Notes: a model not told the origin generated them from the sequence alone. A stretch of DNA of 10,750 nt from Sphingobacteriales bacterium (GCA_004294195.1 REAQ01000285.1:1-10750), one strand, 5' to 3'. Counted from the first letter of the stretch, positions 1 to 7,230 are shown. Program-made: numbers and translations.

Positions 1-45
1 AGACTGCCTGATTTTAAATAGTGTCTTTACTTAGTGTGAGGGAGA

Positions 46-93
46 AGATAAAGGGAGAAGTGCGAAGGCTTCTTCGCACTTCTCCCTTTATCT
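46..93 (-). terminator. perfect 22-bp hairpin after the GH25 gene
   Basis: Bases 46-67 and 72-93 are exact reverse complements with a 4-base loop (68-71). The hairpin starts 7 bases beyond the stop codon of the minus-strand GH25 gene, so it would form at the 3' end of that message. There is no T-run after the stem on the minus strand, so it is not a textbook intrinsic terminator; it may stop transcription weakly, protect the 3' end, or be a dispersed palindrome. Bases 1-45 outside it show no gene. Confidence 0.55.
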
Positions 94-99
94 AAACAC

Positions 100-873
100 T
101 TATTTAAGAAGCAGTTCCTTAAACGCCAGAGAGTCTCCACTGAACACATTAAAATCAACAGGCGTAGTGATGCCGTTGACGCGGCCTTTTTCAGAATGCT
201 GCCACATGATCCAGTTTCTTTGAATACGTGGGCGATTGCGCTGGATATAATGTGCCACCCAAAGTGGATAGCCATCGAAATCTTCCCCCAACACCCGATC
301 ATAAAAATCTGCACCAGTATAGATGATCGGCCGCACATGATAATGGGATTCGATGGTCTGCAGAAAATCACGAACCCTTTTATTGATATCTTCTTTGCGC
401 ACGCCATAGGTTTCTTCTACATCCAGCACAGGAGGAAGATCGCCCGGCTCAAGTTTTACGGTGCGGATAAAATTCTGCGCCTGTTGTACACCACTTTTTG
501 TAGCGAGAAAAAAATGATAGGCGCCTCTTGTGATACCTGCTTCTTTGGCCTTGCGCCAGTTGCGGCGATATTGCCAATCAACATTGCTGATTCCTTCCGT
601 GGCCTTGATGACAGCAAAGCCCAGCTTTACATCCTTTACTTCCATTTTCCGCACTTCTTCCCAAGAGATCACACTCTGGTGATGAGAAACATCGATGCCA
701 TGGATCTCATAGTCAATAGGTAATGCAATACCAAATCCGGGATAGTGTGCAAACCCTGCCTGTTTTTCCATCCACCAGAAGTAAAGGAAATATCCTCCTA
801 ATCCCATCAACAGGGTAAAGGATACAGCGAGAAGGATCTTATTTGGAATTTTTTTCTTTTTACGCGCGGACAT
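100..873 (-). CDS. membrane-anchored GH25 family muramidase (lysozyme)
   Basis: The 257-residue product resembles glycoside hydrolase family 25, which cleaves the beta-1,4 bond between N-acetylmuramic acid and N-acetylglucosamine in peptidoglycan. The N-terminus has a lysine/arginine-rich stretch (MSARKKKK) and one hydrophobic segment at about residues 13-34, predicting an uncleaved membrane anchor with the enzyme in the periplasm. The GH25 domain runs from about 57 to 247: HGIDVSHHQ with D61, FAVIKATEG with E93, GAYHFF at 117-122, PVLDVEE with the acidic pair D151 and E153, PLWVAHY near 203-209, and WMWQHSEKG followed by VDFNVF with D240. All expected acidic positions are present, so it is probably active. 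It lies 26 bases downstream of the M1 peptidase gene on the same strand and may share its transcript. Cell-wall remodelling is inferred; a role against other bacteria is also possible. Confidence 0.88.
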   Translation of the reverse strand: MSARKKKKIPNKILLAVSFTLLMGLGGYFLYFWWMEKQAGFAHYPGFGIALPIDYEIHGIDVSHHQSVISWEEVRKMEVKDVKLGFAVIKATEGISNVDWQYRRNWRKAKEAGITRGAYHFFLATKSGVQQAQNFIRTVKLEPGDLPPVLDVEETYGVRKEDINKRVRDFLQTIESHYHVRPIIYTGADFYDRVLGEDFDGYPLWVAHYIQRNRPRIQRNWIMWQHSEKGRVNGITTPVDFNVFSGDSLAFKELLLK

Positions 874-899
874 GGGCCGGTATGGGACTGCAAATTAGG

Positions 900-2822
900 T
901 TATTTCATGATCCTTTGCACGTAGTTTGCTGAAGCAGATTTCACGCGAACAAAATATACACCTTGCGACCAGGACGCGGAAGAAATAAGGAGTAACTCAT
1001 TTCCCGCAGGAAGGCTCGTATTGTTTTTATACATCAGTTGACCTGCAGCATTGTGTATAGTGATCTGCGCCGATGGATCTGCGAAGTTTGCCAATAAGAT
1101 GGAGAACTGTCCACCCACTGGATTTGGGAATATTTTGATGGTTTGTTCGCTGTATGAATCATCATCCCGCAATACCTTATTGTTTGCAGAAACAAGTTTG
1201 AGCAAGGGATCAAAAATGACGGTATCCGGAATGAATCCAAGTTGAAGGATTTCGGTTTGCCCGGACCGGCTATGATCTATAACTACTATCGTATCTCTGC
1301 TGCTGTTTTTAAACTGGATAGGGACAGGCATTTCGAAGAAACGGACTGAAGGGTGTGTGGTAGTTTGGTTGAGTTTTAGTTGAACACGGGAAGAGCCAAG
1401 CGGGAGCCATCTGATTTCATACTGTGGATATCCTTCACCATAGATCCAGTCTTTGAAAAATTCATCAAGAGAAATGCCAGCTTCTTTTTCAAGATTTCGT
1501 TTCAGATCTGGCGTTCTTGCAAAGCCGTAAGCAATGGCCGTGTCGTTCAAATATGATCTGACACCGCGGAAGAATTTTTCTTCGCCCAATTTCCATTTCA
1601 ACATTTGTAATGCCCATCCGCCTTTTAGGTAGCTGAGCCTATAACTGAATATCCTGCTTGGATTAGTGGTATCATTTACAAAAACGGAACCGCCTGGCTG
1701 TTCGGTAATGACACCCAGATCTCCCTTATACCTGAAGAGAACGCTTTCCATGGATTCCACCGTTTCGTAGTACATATACACACTGAATATCGCAAAACCC
1801 TCGTTCAGCCATATGTCTTGCCAGGAGCCACAGGTGAGTTTGTCGCCAAACCATTGGTGTGCCAGCTCATGGGTGATTAAACCGTCATTGGTGTTGCCCA
1901 TGAAGGAGTTGGTCTGGTGTTCCATGCCGCCGCCAAAACCTACCTGTGTATGTGCATACTTTTCTGTTCTGAAAGGATATGGACCGATCCGATCTTCCAT
2001 GAGTCGCATGACTTGCCGGGTAATGGGAACTGATGCCTTCCATATACCGGAAGCTTCAGGGTAAACGTATTGTTCCAGTGGCAAGACCTTGCCCGATAGC
2101 TGGATGGTATCCTGTTGAACTTCATAGTTTGTGGCAGCTAACGCTACGAGGTAGGTTGCGATGGGGTAACGATGTTTCCACCACACAGTACGTTTTCCGT
2201 TGGATACCGTTTCTTGCAAAAGTCTTCCGTTGAATGAAGCGAAGTATTGCTCGGGGGTAACAATAACGGCATCAATGGAGTCAGCCTTATCATCGAGTCC
2301 ATTCCTGCAGGGCCACCAATCTTTTGAGCCATACGGTTCACTGAGGGTCCAGATGATCGGAACGCCCGCGTGACTGCTCTGACTGAAACTTCCAAAACCG
2401 GCCACTGGCGGTACACCACCATAGCAAATGGTGATGGAATCCCTTGCGCCATTTGTCAGGGTAGCTGGGAATGTAATATCCACCGTTTGATTGCCTGCAC
2501 GAGAAAAGGAAATAGACTTCCCATGGTATATCACACTGTCTACCGTGAGTGCATCAGCTAGATCAAACCGAACAGAACTGGCTGTGCCGTTGATCGTGAA
2601 ACTAGGAGTTACCTGCCCTCTGATAAATCGCACCGCAGGATTGATCTCCCAGTAAAACCTGTAGTGTTGAACGGTGAAATTGGAAGACGCTGCACTGGTT
2701 TCTTTTAATCCAAATGCCTTCATCGCTCTTTGTTGCTCAAATTCAGCAATACGTCTCATGTCTGACTGTGCGTGGGCAACAGAGACGATCATACAGAGGA
2801 TAAGAGCAGCTAATAATCGCAT
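900..2822 (-). CDS. secreted M1 family zinc aminopeptidase with type IX sorting domain
   Basis: This 640-residue protein belongs to the M1 (gluzincin) metallopeptidases, which remove N-terminal amino acids from peptides. A signal peptide spans residues 1-18 or 19 (MRLLAALILCMIVSVAHA). The substrate-binding motif GGGMEH is at 297-302, the zinc site HELAH at 318-322 with the third ligand in LNEG (E341) at the exact 18-residue spacing, and the probable catalytic tyrosine in SYLKGG (Y398). The last ~80 residues, from IKIFPNPVGG to VQRIMK, form a Por/type IX secretion C-terminal sorting domain, so the enzyme is predicted to cross the outer membrane and be surface-attached or released. The frame is open upstream to 2918, but the start at 2822 gives a clean signal peptide and leaves 64 bases to the divergent radical SAM gene. 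A role in nutrient peptide use is inferred. The conserved GGMEN is GGMEH here, a variant seen in some M1 members. Confidence 0.93.
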   Translation of the reverse strand: MRLLAALILCMIVSVAHAQSDMRRIAEFEQQRAMKAFGLKETSAASSNFTVQHYRFYWEINPAVRFIRGQVTPSFTINGTASSVRFDLADALTVDSVIYHGKSISFSRAGNQTVDITFPATLTNGARDSITICYGGVPPVAGFGSFSQSSHAGVPIIWTLSEPYGSKDWWPCRNGLDDKADSIDAVIVTPEQYFASFNGRLLQETVSNGKRTVWWKHRYPIATYLVALAATNYEVQQDTIQLSGKVLPLEQYVYPEASGIWKASVPITRQVMRLMEDRIGPYPFRTEKYAHTQVGFGGGMEHQTNSFMGNTNDGLITHELAHQWFGDKLTCGSWQDIWLNEGFAIFSVYMYYETVESMESVLFRYKGDLGVITEQPGGSVFVNDTTNPSRIFSYRLSYLKGGWALQMLKWKLGEEKFFRGVRSYLNDTAIAYGFARTPDLKRNLEKEAGISLDEFFKDWIYGEGYPQYEIRWLPLGSSRVQLKLNQTTTHPSVRFFEMPVPIQFKNSSRDTIVVIDHSRSGQTEILQLGFIPDTVIFDPLLKLVSANNKVLRDDDSYSEQTIKIFPNPVGGQFSILLANFADPSAQITIHNAAGQLMYKNNTSLPAGNELLLISSASWSQGVYFVRVKSASANYVQRIMK

Positions 2823-2886
2823 AGATATAAAGTTCGGAAGCTTATGCATATAACGCCAGATGGAATCATTAATTTTATCCTCCGGC

Positions 2887-3912
2887 ATGTCCCGAATTAA
2901 TATTACCGATACCACCAACCTCCTTTCAAAGCTGACGCTTCGCCGTGCATGGAATGCTGCAAAGGTGTTGGGCAGTTTCTACCTGAGCCGCCTCACCGGG
3001 AAACCCGTCCAGTGGGGTTATCCCGTCTCTATTTCATTTGAACCCACCACCTCCTGTAACCTTCGCTGCCCGGAATGCCCCAGCGGTTTGCGCGCATTTA
3101 CCAGGCCAACGGGGATGCTGGAAAACCAGTTTTTCCGGCAGACGATTGATGAAATGCATAAGGAATTGCTTTACCTGATCTTCTATTTTCAAGGGGAACC
3201 CTACCTGAATCCGGCGTTTCTGGACATGGTGCAGTATGCGGCTTCCAGGAAGATTTATACCGCTACCTCTACCAATGCCCATTACCTGAACGACGAAAAT
3301 GCGCGGAAAACGGTGGAGAGCGGGCTGGACAGGCTCATTATTTCTATTGATGGAACCACGCAGGAGGTTTACCAGCAATACCGCGTAGGGGGCCGGCTAG
3401 ACAAAGTGATTGAAGGAGCAAAGAACATCGTCAAATGGAAAAAAACACTCAACAGCAGCAAGCCCTTTGTGGTTTTCCAGTTCCTGGTGGTGAAACCCAA
3501 CGAACACCAGATTGAAGAAGTGAAGCAGCTCGCCAAAGACGTTGGTGTTGATGATGTCTGGTTTAAGACCGCTCAGATCTACGATTATGAAAAAGATCCC
3601 AATCAACTGATCCCTACCATCGATAAGTATTCAAGGTACAAGAAGAAGGGCGATGTGTACGAGCCCAAGAACAAACTCGCCAATCATTGCTGGAAGCTCT
3701 GGCATGCCAATGTCATCACCTGGGATGGGCTGGTGGTGCCCTGTTGTTTTGATAAAGATGCGCAACACCAGCTGGGCAACCTTAAGGAAATGAGTTTTCG
3801 GGAAACATGGAACAATGAGGCGTATAAGATGTTCCGCAAACAATTGATGAATAGCCGGAAAAACATTGATATTTGTTCTAATTGTAGTGAGGGGACTAAG
3901 GTGTGGGGGTAG
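2887..3912 (+). CDS. radical SAM protein with SPASM C-terminal domain
   Basis: The 341-residue product carries the radical SAM signature CNLRCPEC (C57, C61, C64; CxxxCxxC) that binds a 4Fe-4S cluster and cleaves S-adenosylmethionine. FQGEPYLNP near 101-109 corresponds to the GGEP SAM-binding motif. A C-terminal SPASM-like domain supplies further cysteines for an auxiliary cluster: C268, the pair C286/C287, and CSNC (C330, C333). SPASM enzymes modify peptides or proteins, or act in cofactor and cell-surface pathways, but no precursor peptide gene is visible nearby, so the substrate is unknown. The start at 2887 (MSRINITDT) is preferred over the in-frame ATG at 2860 because homologous sequence appears to begin there and it keeps clear of the divergent M1 promoter region; this choice is not certain. 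It heads the plus-strand run with the transporter and MarR-GHL10 genes. Confidence 0.87.
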   Translation: MSRINITDTTNLLSKLTLRRAWNAAKVLGSFYLSRLTGKPVQWGYPVSISFEPTTSCNLRCPECPSGLRAFTRPTGMLENQFFRQTIDEMHKELLYLIFYFQGEPYLNPAFLDMVQYAASRKIYTATSTNAHYLNDENARKTVESGLDRLIISIDGTTQEVYQQYRVGGRLDKVIEGAKNIVKWKKTLNSSKPFVVFQFLVVKPNEHQIEEVKQLAKDVGVDDVWFKTAQIYDYEKDPNQLIPTIDKYSRYKKKGDVYEPKNKLANHCWKLWHANVITWDGLVVPCCFDKDAQHQLGNLKEMSFRETWNNEAYKMFRKQLMNSRKNIDICSNCSEGTKVWG

Positions 3913-3913
3913 T

Positions 3914-3972
3914 CAGTAACTCAGCAACTCAGCAACTCAGTAACTCAGCAACTCAATAACTCAGCAACTCAG
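3914..3972. repeat. octamer tandem repeat, consensus CAGYAACT, 7 copies
   Basis: Seven head-to-tail 8-base units (CAGTAACT or CAGCAACT, one CAATAACT) run from 3914 to 3969, followed by a partial CAG. They begin one base after the radical SAM stop codon and end one base before the TTG start of the AI-2E transporter, filling the whole gap. Eight is not a multiple of three, so copy-number change would alter spacing. The units are too short and unspaced for CRISPR. Confidence 0.92.
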
Positions 3973-3973
3973 A

Positions 3974-5050
3974 TTGACAAGATTCAACCAAAGAGTTAGG
4001 CAGATCGTTCTGATGTTGATCATCGGCCTATTGGCCATCCTGATCATTAAAGAGCTGTACATCTTTGTGCCGGGTTTTCTTGGGGCTGTTACTTTCTACA
4101 TCTTGACCAGGGGCATGTACCTCAGACTGACGGAAAAGAAAAAGTGGAGCGCAAAGTGGACAGCCCTGTTGTTCATTGTGGTGTCGCTCATCGGAATATT
4201 GCTGCCCCTCTACTTCACCGTGCGGGTAATGCTTCCCAAGATCAACGAAGTGTTTGGTCATACCGAAGAGCTGATGCAGGGCGTGCAGGAACTCAGTGCG
4301 AGAATCGCAGAATATACGGGTACACAGCTGCTCACTAAAGAAAATATGGGAGAGCTACAGAAAATGGTGGGCAATTTCATCCCTACGTTTTTAAACAGCT
4401 CGTTGACCATTCTTGGTAATCTTGCCATGATGTTCTTCATCCTTTATTTCATGTATGTGAATGGTAAATCGATGGAGTCCCGTATTAAACATTTCATCCC
4501 GCTTCATCAGGATAGCATTGATAAACTGGCCCATGAAACGATAAATATGGTAAGGGCGAATGCCATCGGTATTCCGCTGATTTCACTTATCCAGGGGGTT
4601 ACGGCTACCATCGGCTACTGGATCTTTGGCTTGTCTGATTGGGGGCTCTGGGGATTCCTAACTGGCGTGTTCGCGTTCTTTCCTGTAGTAGGAACCATGA
4701 TCATCTGGTTGCCCCTGGTGGTGTTCTTATATGCGCAGGGCGCAAGCTGGCAGGCAACGGGTCTGATGATCTACAGTCTGCTGGTCACCGGTAATGTGGA
4801 TTATCTATCCCGCGTAACCCTCATGCGCAAGATCGGTGATGTGCACCCCCTGATCACCATCCTCGGGGTGATTGTTGGTTTGGGCCTTTTTGGATTTATG
4901 GGTTTTATCTTTGGTCCTTTACTCTTATCTTATCTGATCTTACTTATTCGTATATACACCAGTGAATTTGTGGAAACCACCGGCCATCATTCACAACCAA
5001 ACGATTTGCATGAGCCTCGAGAAGGACATAAGCCAGCAGAACTTCCGTAA
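3974..5050 (+). CDS. AI-2E family transporter (UPF0118, PerM/TqsA-like)
   Basis: The 358-residue inner-membrane protein matches the AI-2E transporter family (PF01594). Members have been linked to autoinducer-2 export (TqsA) or other small-molecule and ion transport; the substrate here is unknown. Hydrophobic segments lie at about 10-45 (two), 60-85, 145-165, and a C-terminal group from ~200 to ~330. Family features include the soluble stretch between TM3 and TM4 (about 90-145), the IPLISLIQG segment, FFPVVGTMIIWLP, the GNVDYLSRVTLMRKIGDVHPL stretch (split: NVDYLSR then HPLITILGV) and FGFMGFIFGPLLLSY. The start is TTG at 3974, giving a basic N-terminus before TM1; an ATG at 4013 would cut into TM1. 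The last 41 bases overlap the MarR-GHL10 gene in another frame, suggesting coupled translation. The hydrophilic tail after residue ~330 is not conserved in the family. Confidence 0.9.
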   Translation: MTRFNQRVRQIVLMLIIGLLAILIIKELYIFVPGFLGAVTFYILTRGMYLRLTEKKKWSAKWTALLFIVVSLIGILLPLYFTVRVMLPKINEVFGHTEELMQGVQELSARIAEYTGTQLLTKENMGELQKMVGNFIPTFLNSSLTILGNLAMMFFILYFMYVNGKSMESRIKHFIPLHQDSIDKLAHETINMVRANAIGIPLISLIQGVTATIGYWIFGLSDWGLWGFLTGVFAFFPVVGTMIIWLPLVVFLYAQGASWQATGLMIYSLLVTGNVDYLSRVTLMRKIGDVHPLITILGVIVGLGLFGFMGFIFGPLLLSYLILLIRIYTSEFVETTGHHSQPNDLHEPREGHKPAELP

Positions 5051-6656
5051 TGAAAACCATAAAGCGGTTGTCAACATCATCTATACCTATCATTGGATCA
5101 CTGAGAAAATCCGTGGCCAGTTGGACGAGGAAGACCTCACCATGCAACAGTTTAACATTCTCCGCATTTTGAGGGGCAGTGATCCTGAACCTTTATCAAC
5201 CCTGCAGATCAGAGACCGGATGCTCGATAAAATGAGCGACACCTCCAGGATCGTGGACAGGCTGCTTGCAAAGGGGCTTGCATCAAAGAAACCTTCCAAA
5301 ACAGACAAGCGATTAGTGGAAGTGAAGATCACGGCCAAAGGAAAGGCGATCCTCGCCAAGCTGGATAAGAAGAGTAAAGTGATGGACGATCTGGTGTCTG
5401 AGCTGAACGAAACAGAAATGAAAACCCTGAGCAAGTTGTTGGATAAGCTCAGGAACTCAGCGGGAATGTTGCTGATGATGTTGATGTGGTTGGTTTCTTT
5501 CTCGCTTACTGCGCAGGACAAAAAGTATGAGTTCAGAGCCGCCTGGGTGGCCACGGTAGATAATATCGATTGGCCCTCTAAAAAAGGCTTGCCGGTAGAT
5601 TCACAGAAAGCAGAATTTGTGCGCCTTGCAGATATGCACAAGATGAATGGCATGAATGCACTCATTGTGCAGATCAGGCCGGCAACCGATGCCTTTTACC
5701 CTTCACCGTATGAACCCTGGAGCGAGTGGCTGACGGGAACACAAGGTCAGCCTCCTGCCCCGTACTACGATCCCCTTCAGTTCATGATCGAGGAAACCCA
5801 CAAACGGGGAATGGAGTTTCATGCCTGGTGCAATCCTTACCGGGCGGACTATCTCATCGGGAAGTCATCGATCTCCCCTTCGCATATTACCAGGGTAAGG
5901 CCTGAATGGTTCCTGGACTATGGCGGAAAACGATATTTTGATCCGGGAAACAAAGCGGTGCAGGAATATACGATCCAGGTGATCAAAGATGTGTTGGAGC
6001 GATATGATGTGGATGGACTGCATTTTGATGACTATTTCTATCCTTACCGGATCGCTGGTAAAGAGTTTCCCGATGCCATATCTTATGCCACCTCCGGTAC
6101 AACCCTCGCGCGCGACGATTGGCGGCGAAGTAATGTAGACTCCATCATCGTAAGGCTTCATCGCCTCATTCGTGCGGAGAAACCGGGCTGTAAGTTCGGT
6201 ATTTCGCCATTTGGCGTGTGGCGCAACAGCGACAAAGATCCGATGGGTTCCAATACCAAGGCGGGGCAGACCAATTATGATGACCTGTATGCCAATATCT
6301 TGTTATGGCTGAAGGAAGGTTGGATCGATTATGTAGCACCGCAACTGTACTGGGAGTTTGGCCACCGGGCTGCCCCATATGAGGTGTTGCTGGATTGGTG
6401 GAGCAAGAATACCTATGGCAGGCATTGTTATATAGGATTGGGCATTTACCGTGCCGGAAGCAATGTGGCATGGAGGGATACTACTTTATTGGCTCGTCAG
6501 ATTGACGCCTTGCGGAACACGCCCAATATCCAGGGGGCGATTTATTTCAGCAGTAAGAGCTTTATCAATAACCCCAATGGTTGGAGCGAGATGCTCAGGA
6601 CCAAGTACTATGCAGAGCCGGCGGAGACACCAATAATGCCGTGGCTGAGTAAATAA
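5010..6656 (+). CDS. MarR-type regulator fused in frame to a GHL10 glycoside hydrolase
   Basis: One frame without stop codons encodes 548 residues. Residues 1-150 are a MarR-family winged helix protein: MQQFNILRILRG, TLQIRDRMLDKMSDTSRIVDRL as recognition region (written in parts: LQIRDRMLD, SDTSRIVDRLL), the basic wing KKPSKTDKRLVEV, ITAKGKAIL, and a C-terminal helix ending LLDKLRN. Residues 153-168 (MLLMMLMWLVSFSLTA) look like a signal peptide core with cleavage before QDKK. Residues 173-543 are a GHL10 domain (PF02638; relatives include E. coli DigH, which cuts denuded peptidoglycan strands): FRAAWVATVDNIDWP, VQIRPATDAFYPS, HAWCNPYR, DGLHFDDYFYPY (D340, D341), GISPFGVWRN and DYVAPQLYWEF. 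A cytoplasmic regulator joined to a secreted enzyme is unexpected. The frame is open from 4962, but MSLEKDI at 5010 is the usual MarR beginning. It could be a true fusion, two genes with an internal start (ATG at 5418 or 5466), or a base error that removed a stop. Confidence 0.85.
   Translation: MSLEKDISQQNFRNENHKAVVNIIYTYHWITEKIRGQLDEEDLTMQQFNILRILRGSDPEPLSTLQIRDRMLDKMSDTSRIVDRLLAKGLASKKPSKTDKRLVEVKITAKGKAILAKLDKKSKVMDDLVSELNETEMKTLSKLLDKLRNSAGMLLMMLMWLVSFSLTAQDKKYEFRAAWVATVDNIDWPSKKGLPVDSQKAEFVRLADMHKMNGMNALIVQIRPATDAFYPSPYEPWSEWLTGTQGQPPAPYYDPLQFMIEETHKRGMEFHAWCNPYRADYLIGKSSISPSHITRVRPEWFLDYGGKRYFDPGNKAVQEYTIQVIKDVLERYDVDGLHFDDYFYPYRIAGKEFPDAISYATSGTTLARDDWRRSNVDSIIVRLHRLIRAEKPGCKFGISPFGVWRNSDKDPMGSNTKAGQTNYDDLYANILLWLKEGWIDYVAPQLYWEFGHRAAPYEVLLDWWSKNTYGRHCYIGLGIYRAGSNVAWRDTTLLARQIDALRNTPNIQGAIYFSSKSFINNPNGWSEMLRTKYYAEPAETPIMPWLSK
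5466..6656 (+). other. possible separately translated GHL10 glycosidase from an internal start
   Basis: If translation restarts inside the long frame, the ATG at 5466 would yield a 396-residue secreted enzyme with signal-like MLLMMLMWLVSFSLTA before QDKKYEF. That signal lacks the basic residues normally found at its N-terminus; these would be supplied by starting at the ATG at 5418 (MKTLSKLLDKLRNSAG), which is the end of the MarR domain. There is no convincing ribosome site at either, as is usual in Bacteroidota. This is an alternative reading of the same sequence, not an extra gene. Confidence 0.35.
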
Positions 6657-6662
6657 TGTGGC

Positions 6663-6804
6663 AATTTGGAAATGCGGCAGTGCGGCAATTTCGGAAGCGC
6701 GGCCGTGCGTTGCCGGCCTGCGCAGAAACACTCGGAGTGACTGCGGGCGCGCCGCAACGCATGGCGCGCCTTCCTACATTTCCGCACTGCCGCATTTCCG
6801 CATT
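6663..6804. repeat. hairpin-forming dispersed repeat, copy A (REP/BIME-like)
   Basis: Terminal arms 6663-6685 and 6782-6804 are inverted repeats, 21 of 23 bases paired with a perfect 15-bp block (6671-6685 with 6782-6796). Inside, the two halves remain largely complementary (GCGCGGCCGTGCGTTGC against its counterpart), with a small CACT-CGG-AGTG hairpin at the centre, so the whole element can fold into one long imperfect stem. The palindrome GGCGCGCC occurs twice (6746-6753, 6763-6770). It shares 21 identical bases (6698-6718) and 40 of 42 bases (6733-6774) with copy B. It sits between two convergent genes, 6 bases after one stop and 10 bases from the other, where it could end transcription from both sides. 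No transposase is encoded in it. Confidence 0.9.
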
Positions 6805-6814
6805 GGCTAATTAG

Positions 6815-7126
6815 TTATTTCCCATACTCCAGCCTGTGCGCCACCTCATAGGTTCCCAGTCTGAACTTGATGGGCAGTCCCGTCCATTTCTCCAGTTTGT
6901 ATTCCTGTATACAGAAGAAGCCGGCTGGCATTGTTTGTATTAAGAGATAGGGGGAGGCTTTAGGGGGAGGCGGAGGATTGGGCTGCTGCTTGAATAATGA
7001 GTCTAAACCTTTCTCCGGCACCCAGGTCAAATTTTTTTTAACATATTTTTTCTCCTGCGAAAACCCCGCCAGATGCAGTAAAATCAGGGCAATAAGAAGA
7101 ATTGAACATCGTTGCATCCGAATCAT
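6815..7126 (-). CDS. small exported protein of unknown function
   Basis: The 103-residue product is not recognised. Residues 1-22 or 23 form a signal peptide (MQRCSILLIALILLHLAGFS after an optional MIR), with likely cleavage before QEKKYVKK. The mature part is about 80 residues, basic near its start, with a proline run (NPPPPPKASP) in the middle and a hydrophobic/aromatic second half containing PYLLIQTMPAGFFCIQEY and TGLPIKFRLGTYEVAHRLEYGK, which looks like a folded beta-rich module. An alternative start at 7117 (MQRC) is equally good. The cysteine at residue 7 is too close to the N-terminus to be a lipobox. It is divergent from rpoN with 104 bases between them, and convergent with the GHL10 gene across hairpin element A. 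The signal peptide and sensible amino-acid composition favour a real gene; periplasmic or outer-surface location is inferred. Confidence 0.68.
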   Translation of the reverse strand: MIRMQRCSILLIALILLHLAGFSQEKKYVKKNLTWVPEKGLDSLFKQQPNPPPPPKASPYLLIQTMPAGFFCIQEYKLEKWTGLPIKFRLGTYEVAHRLEYGK

Positions 7127-7194
7127 CCCACAATTGTTTTATATTTACGGCAAGATTTTTGTGGCAAGCGCGCGCTTTTCCCTAAAATAGCAAT

Positions 7195-7215
7195 TAGCTA
7201 ATAGCTAGTAGCTAA
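7195..7215. repeat. heptamer tandem repeat, consensus TAGCTAA, 3 copies
   Basis: Three adjacent 7-base units (TAGCTAA, TAGCTAG, TAGCTAA) end 15 bases before the rpoN start codon. The TAGCTA core is itself a palindrome. The position is within the likely 5' untranslated region of rpoN. Confidence 0.75.
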
Positions 7216-7230
7216 TAAAGGTAGTTGATT

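Noticed and set aside
196..723. 175-residue open frame on the plus strand
   Set aside because: It is antisense to the well-supported GH25 gene and its translation has no recognisable domain; it is a shadow of that gene.
2920..2927. AAAGGAGG on the minus strand as a ribosome site for the M1 peptidase
   Set aside because: It directly touches the TTG at 2918 with no spacing and lies inside the divergent radical SAM gene; Bacteroidota rarely use such sites, and the signal peptide supports the start at 2822.
3914..3972. Possible CRISPR array
   Set aside because: The units are 8 bases and directly adjacent with no spacers, and there are no cas genes.
5090..5665. 191-residue minus-strand open frame across the MarR-GHL10 junction
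   Set aside because: The composition is that of a reverse shadow, rich in serine and leucine, with both MarR and GHL10 motifs clear on the other strand. It does not explain the fusion.
6595..6795. Similar short proteins from both hairpin elements (AGNARPRF shared), also at 10379-10611
   Set aside because: The shared peptide arises because the DNA repeat is the same in both places; codons change freely and the frames run through the hairpin, so no protein is supported.
7133..7161. Possible rpoN promoter, ATTG then GATTTTTG 17 bases later
   Set aside because: Each box has a mismatch to TTTG/TAnnTTTG and the spacing is short, so it is not better than chance in AT-rich sequence.
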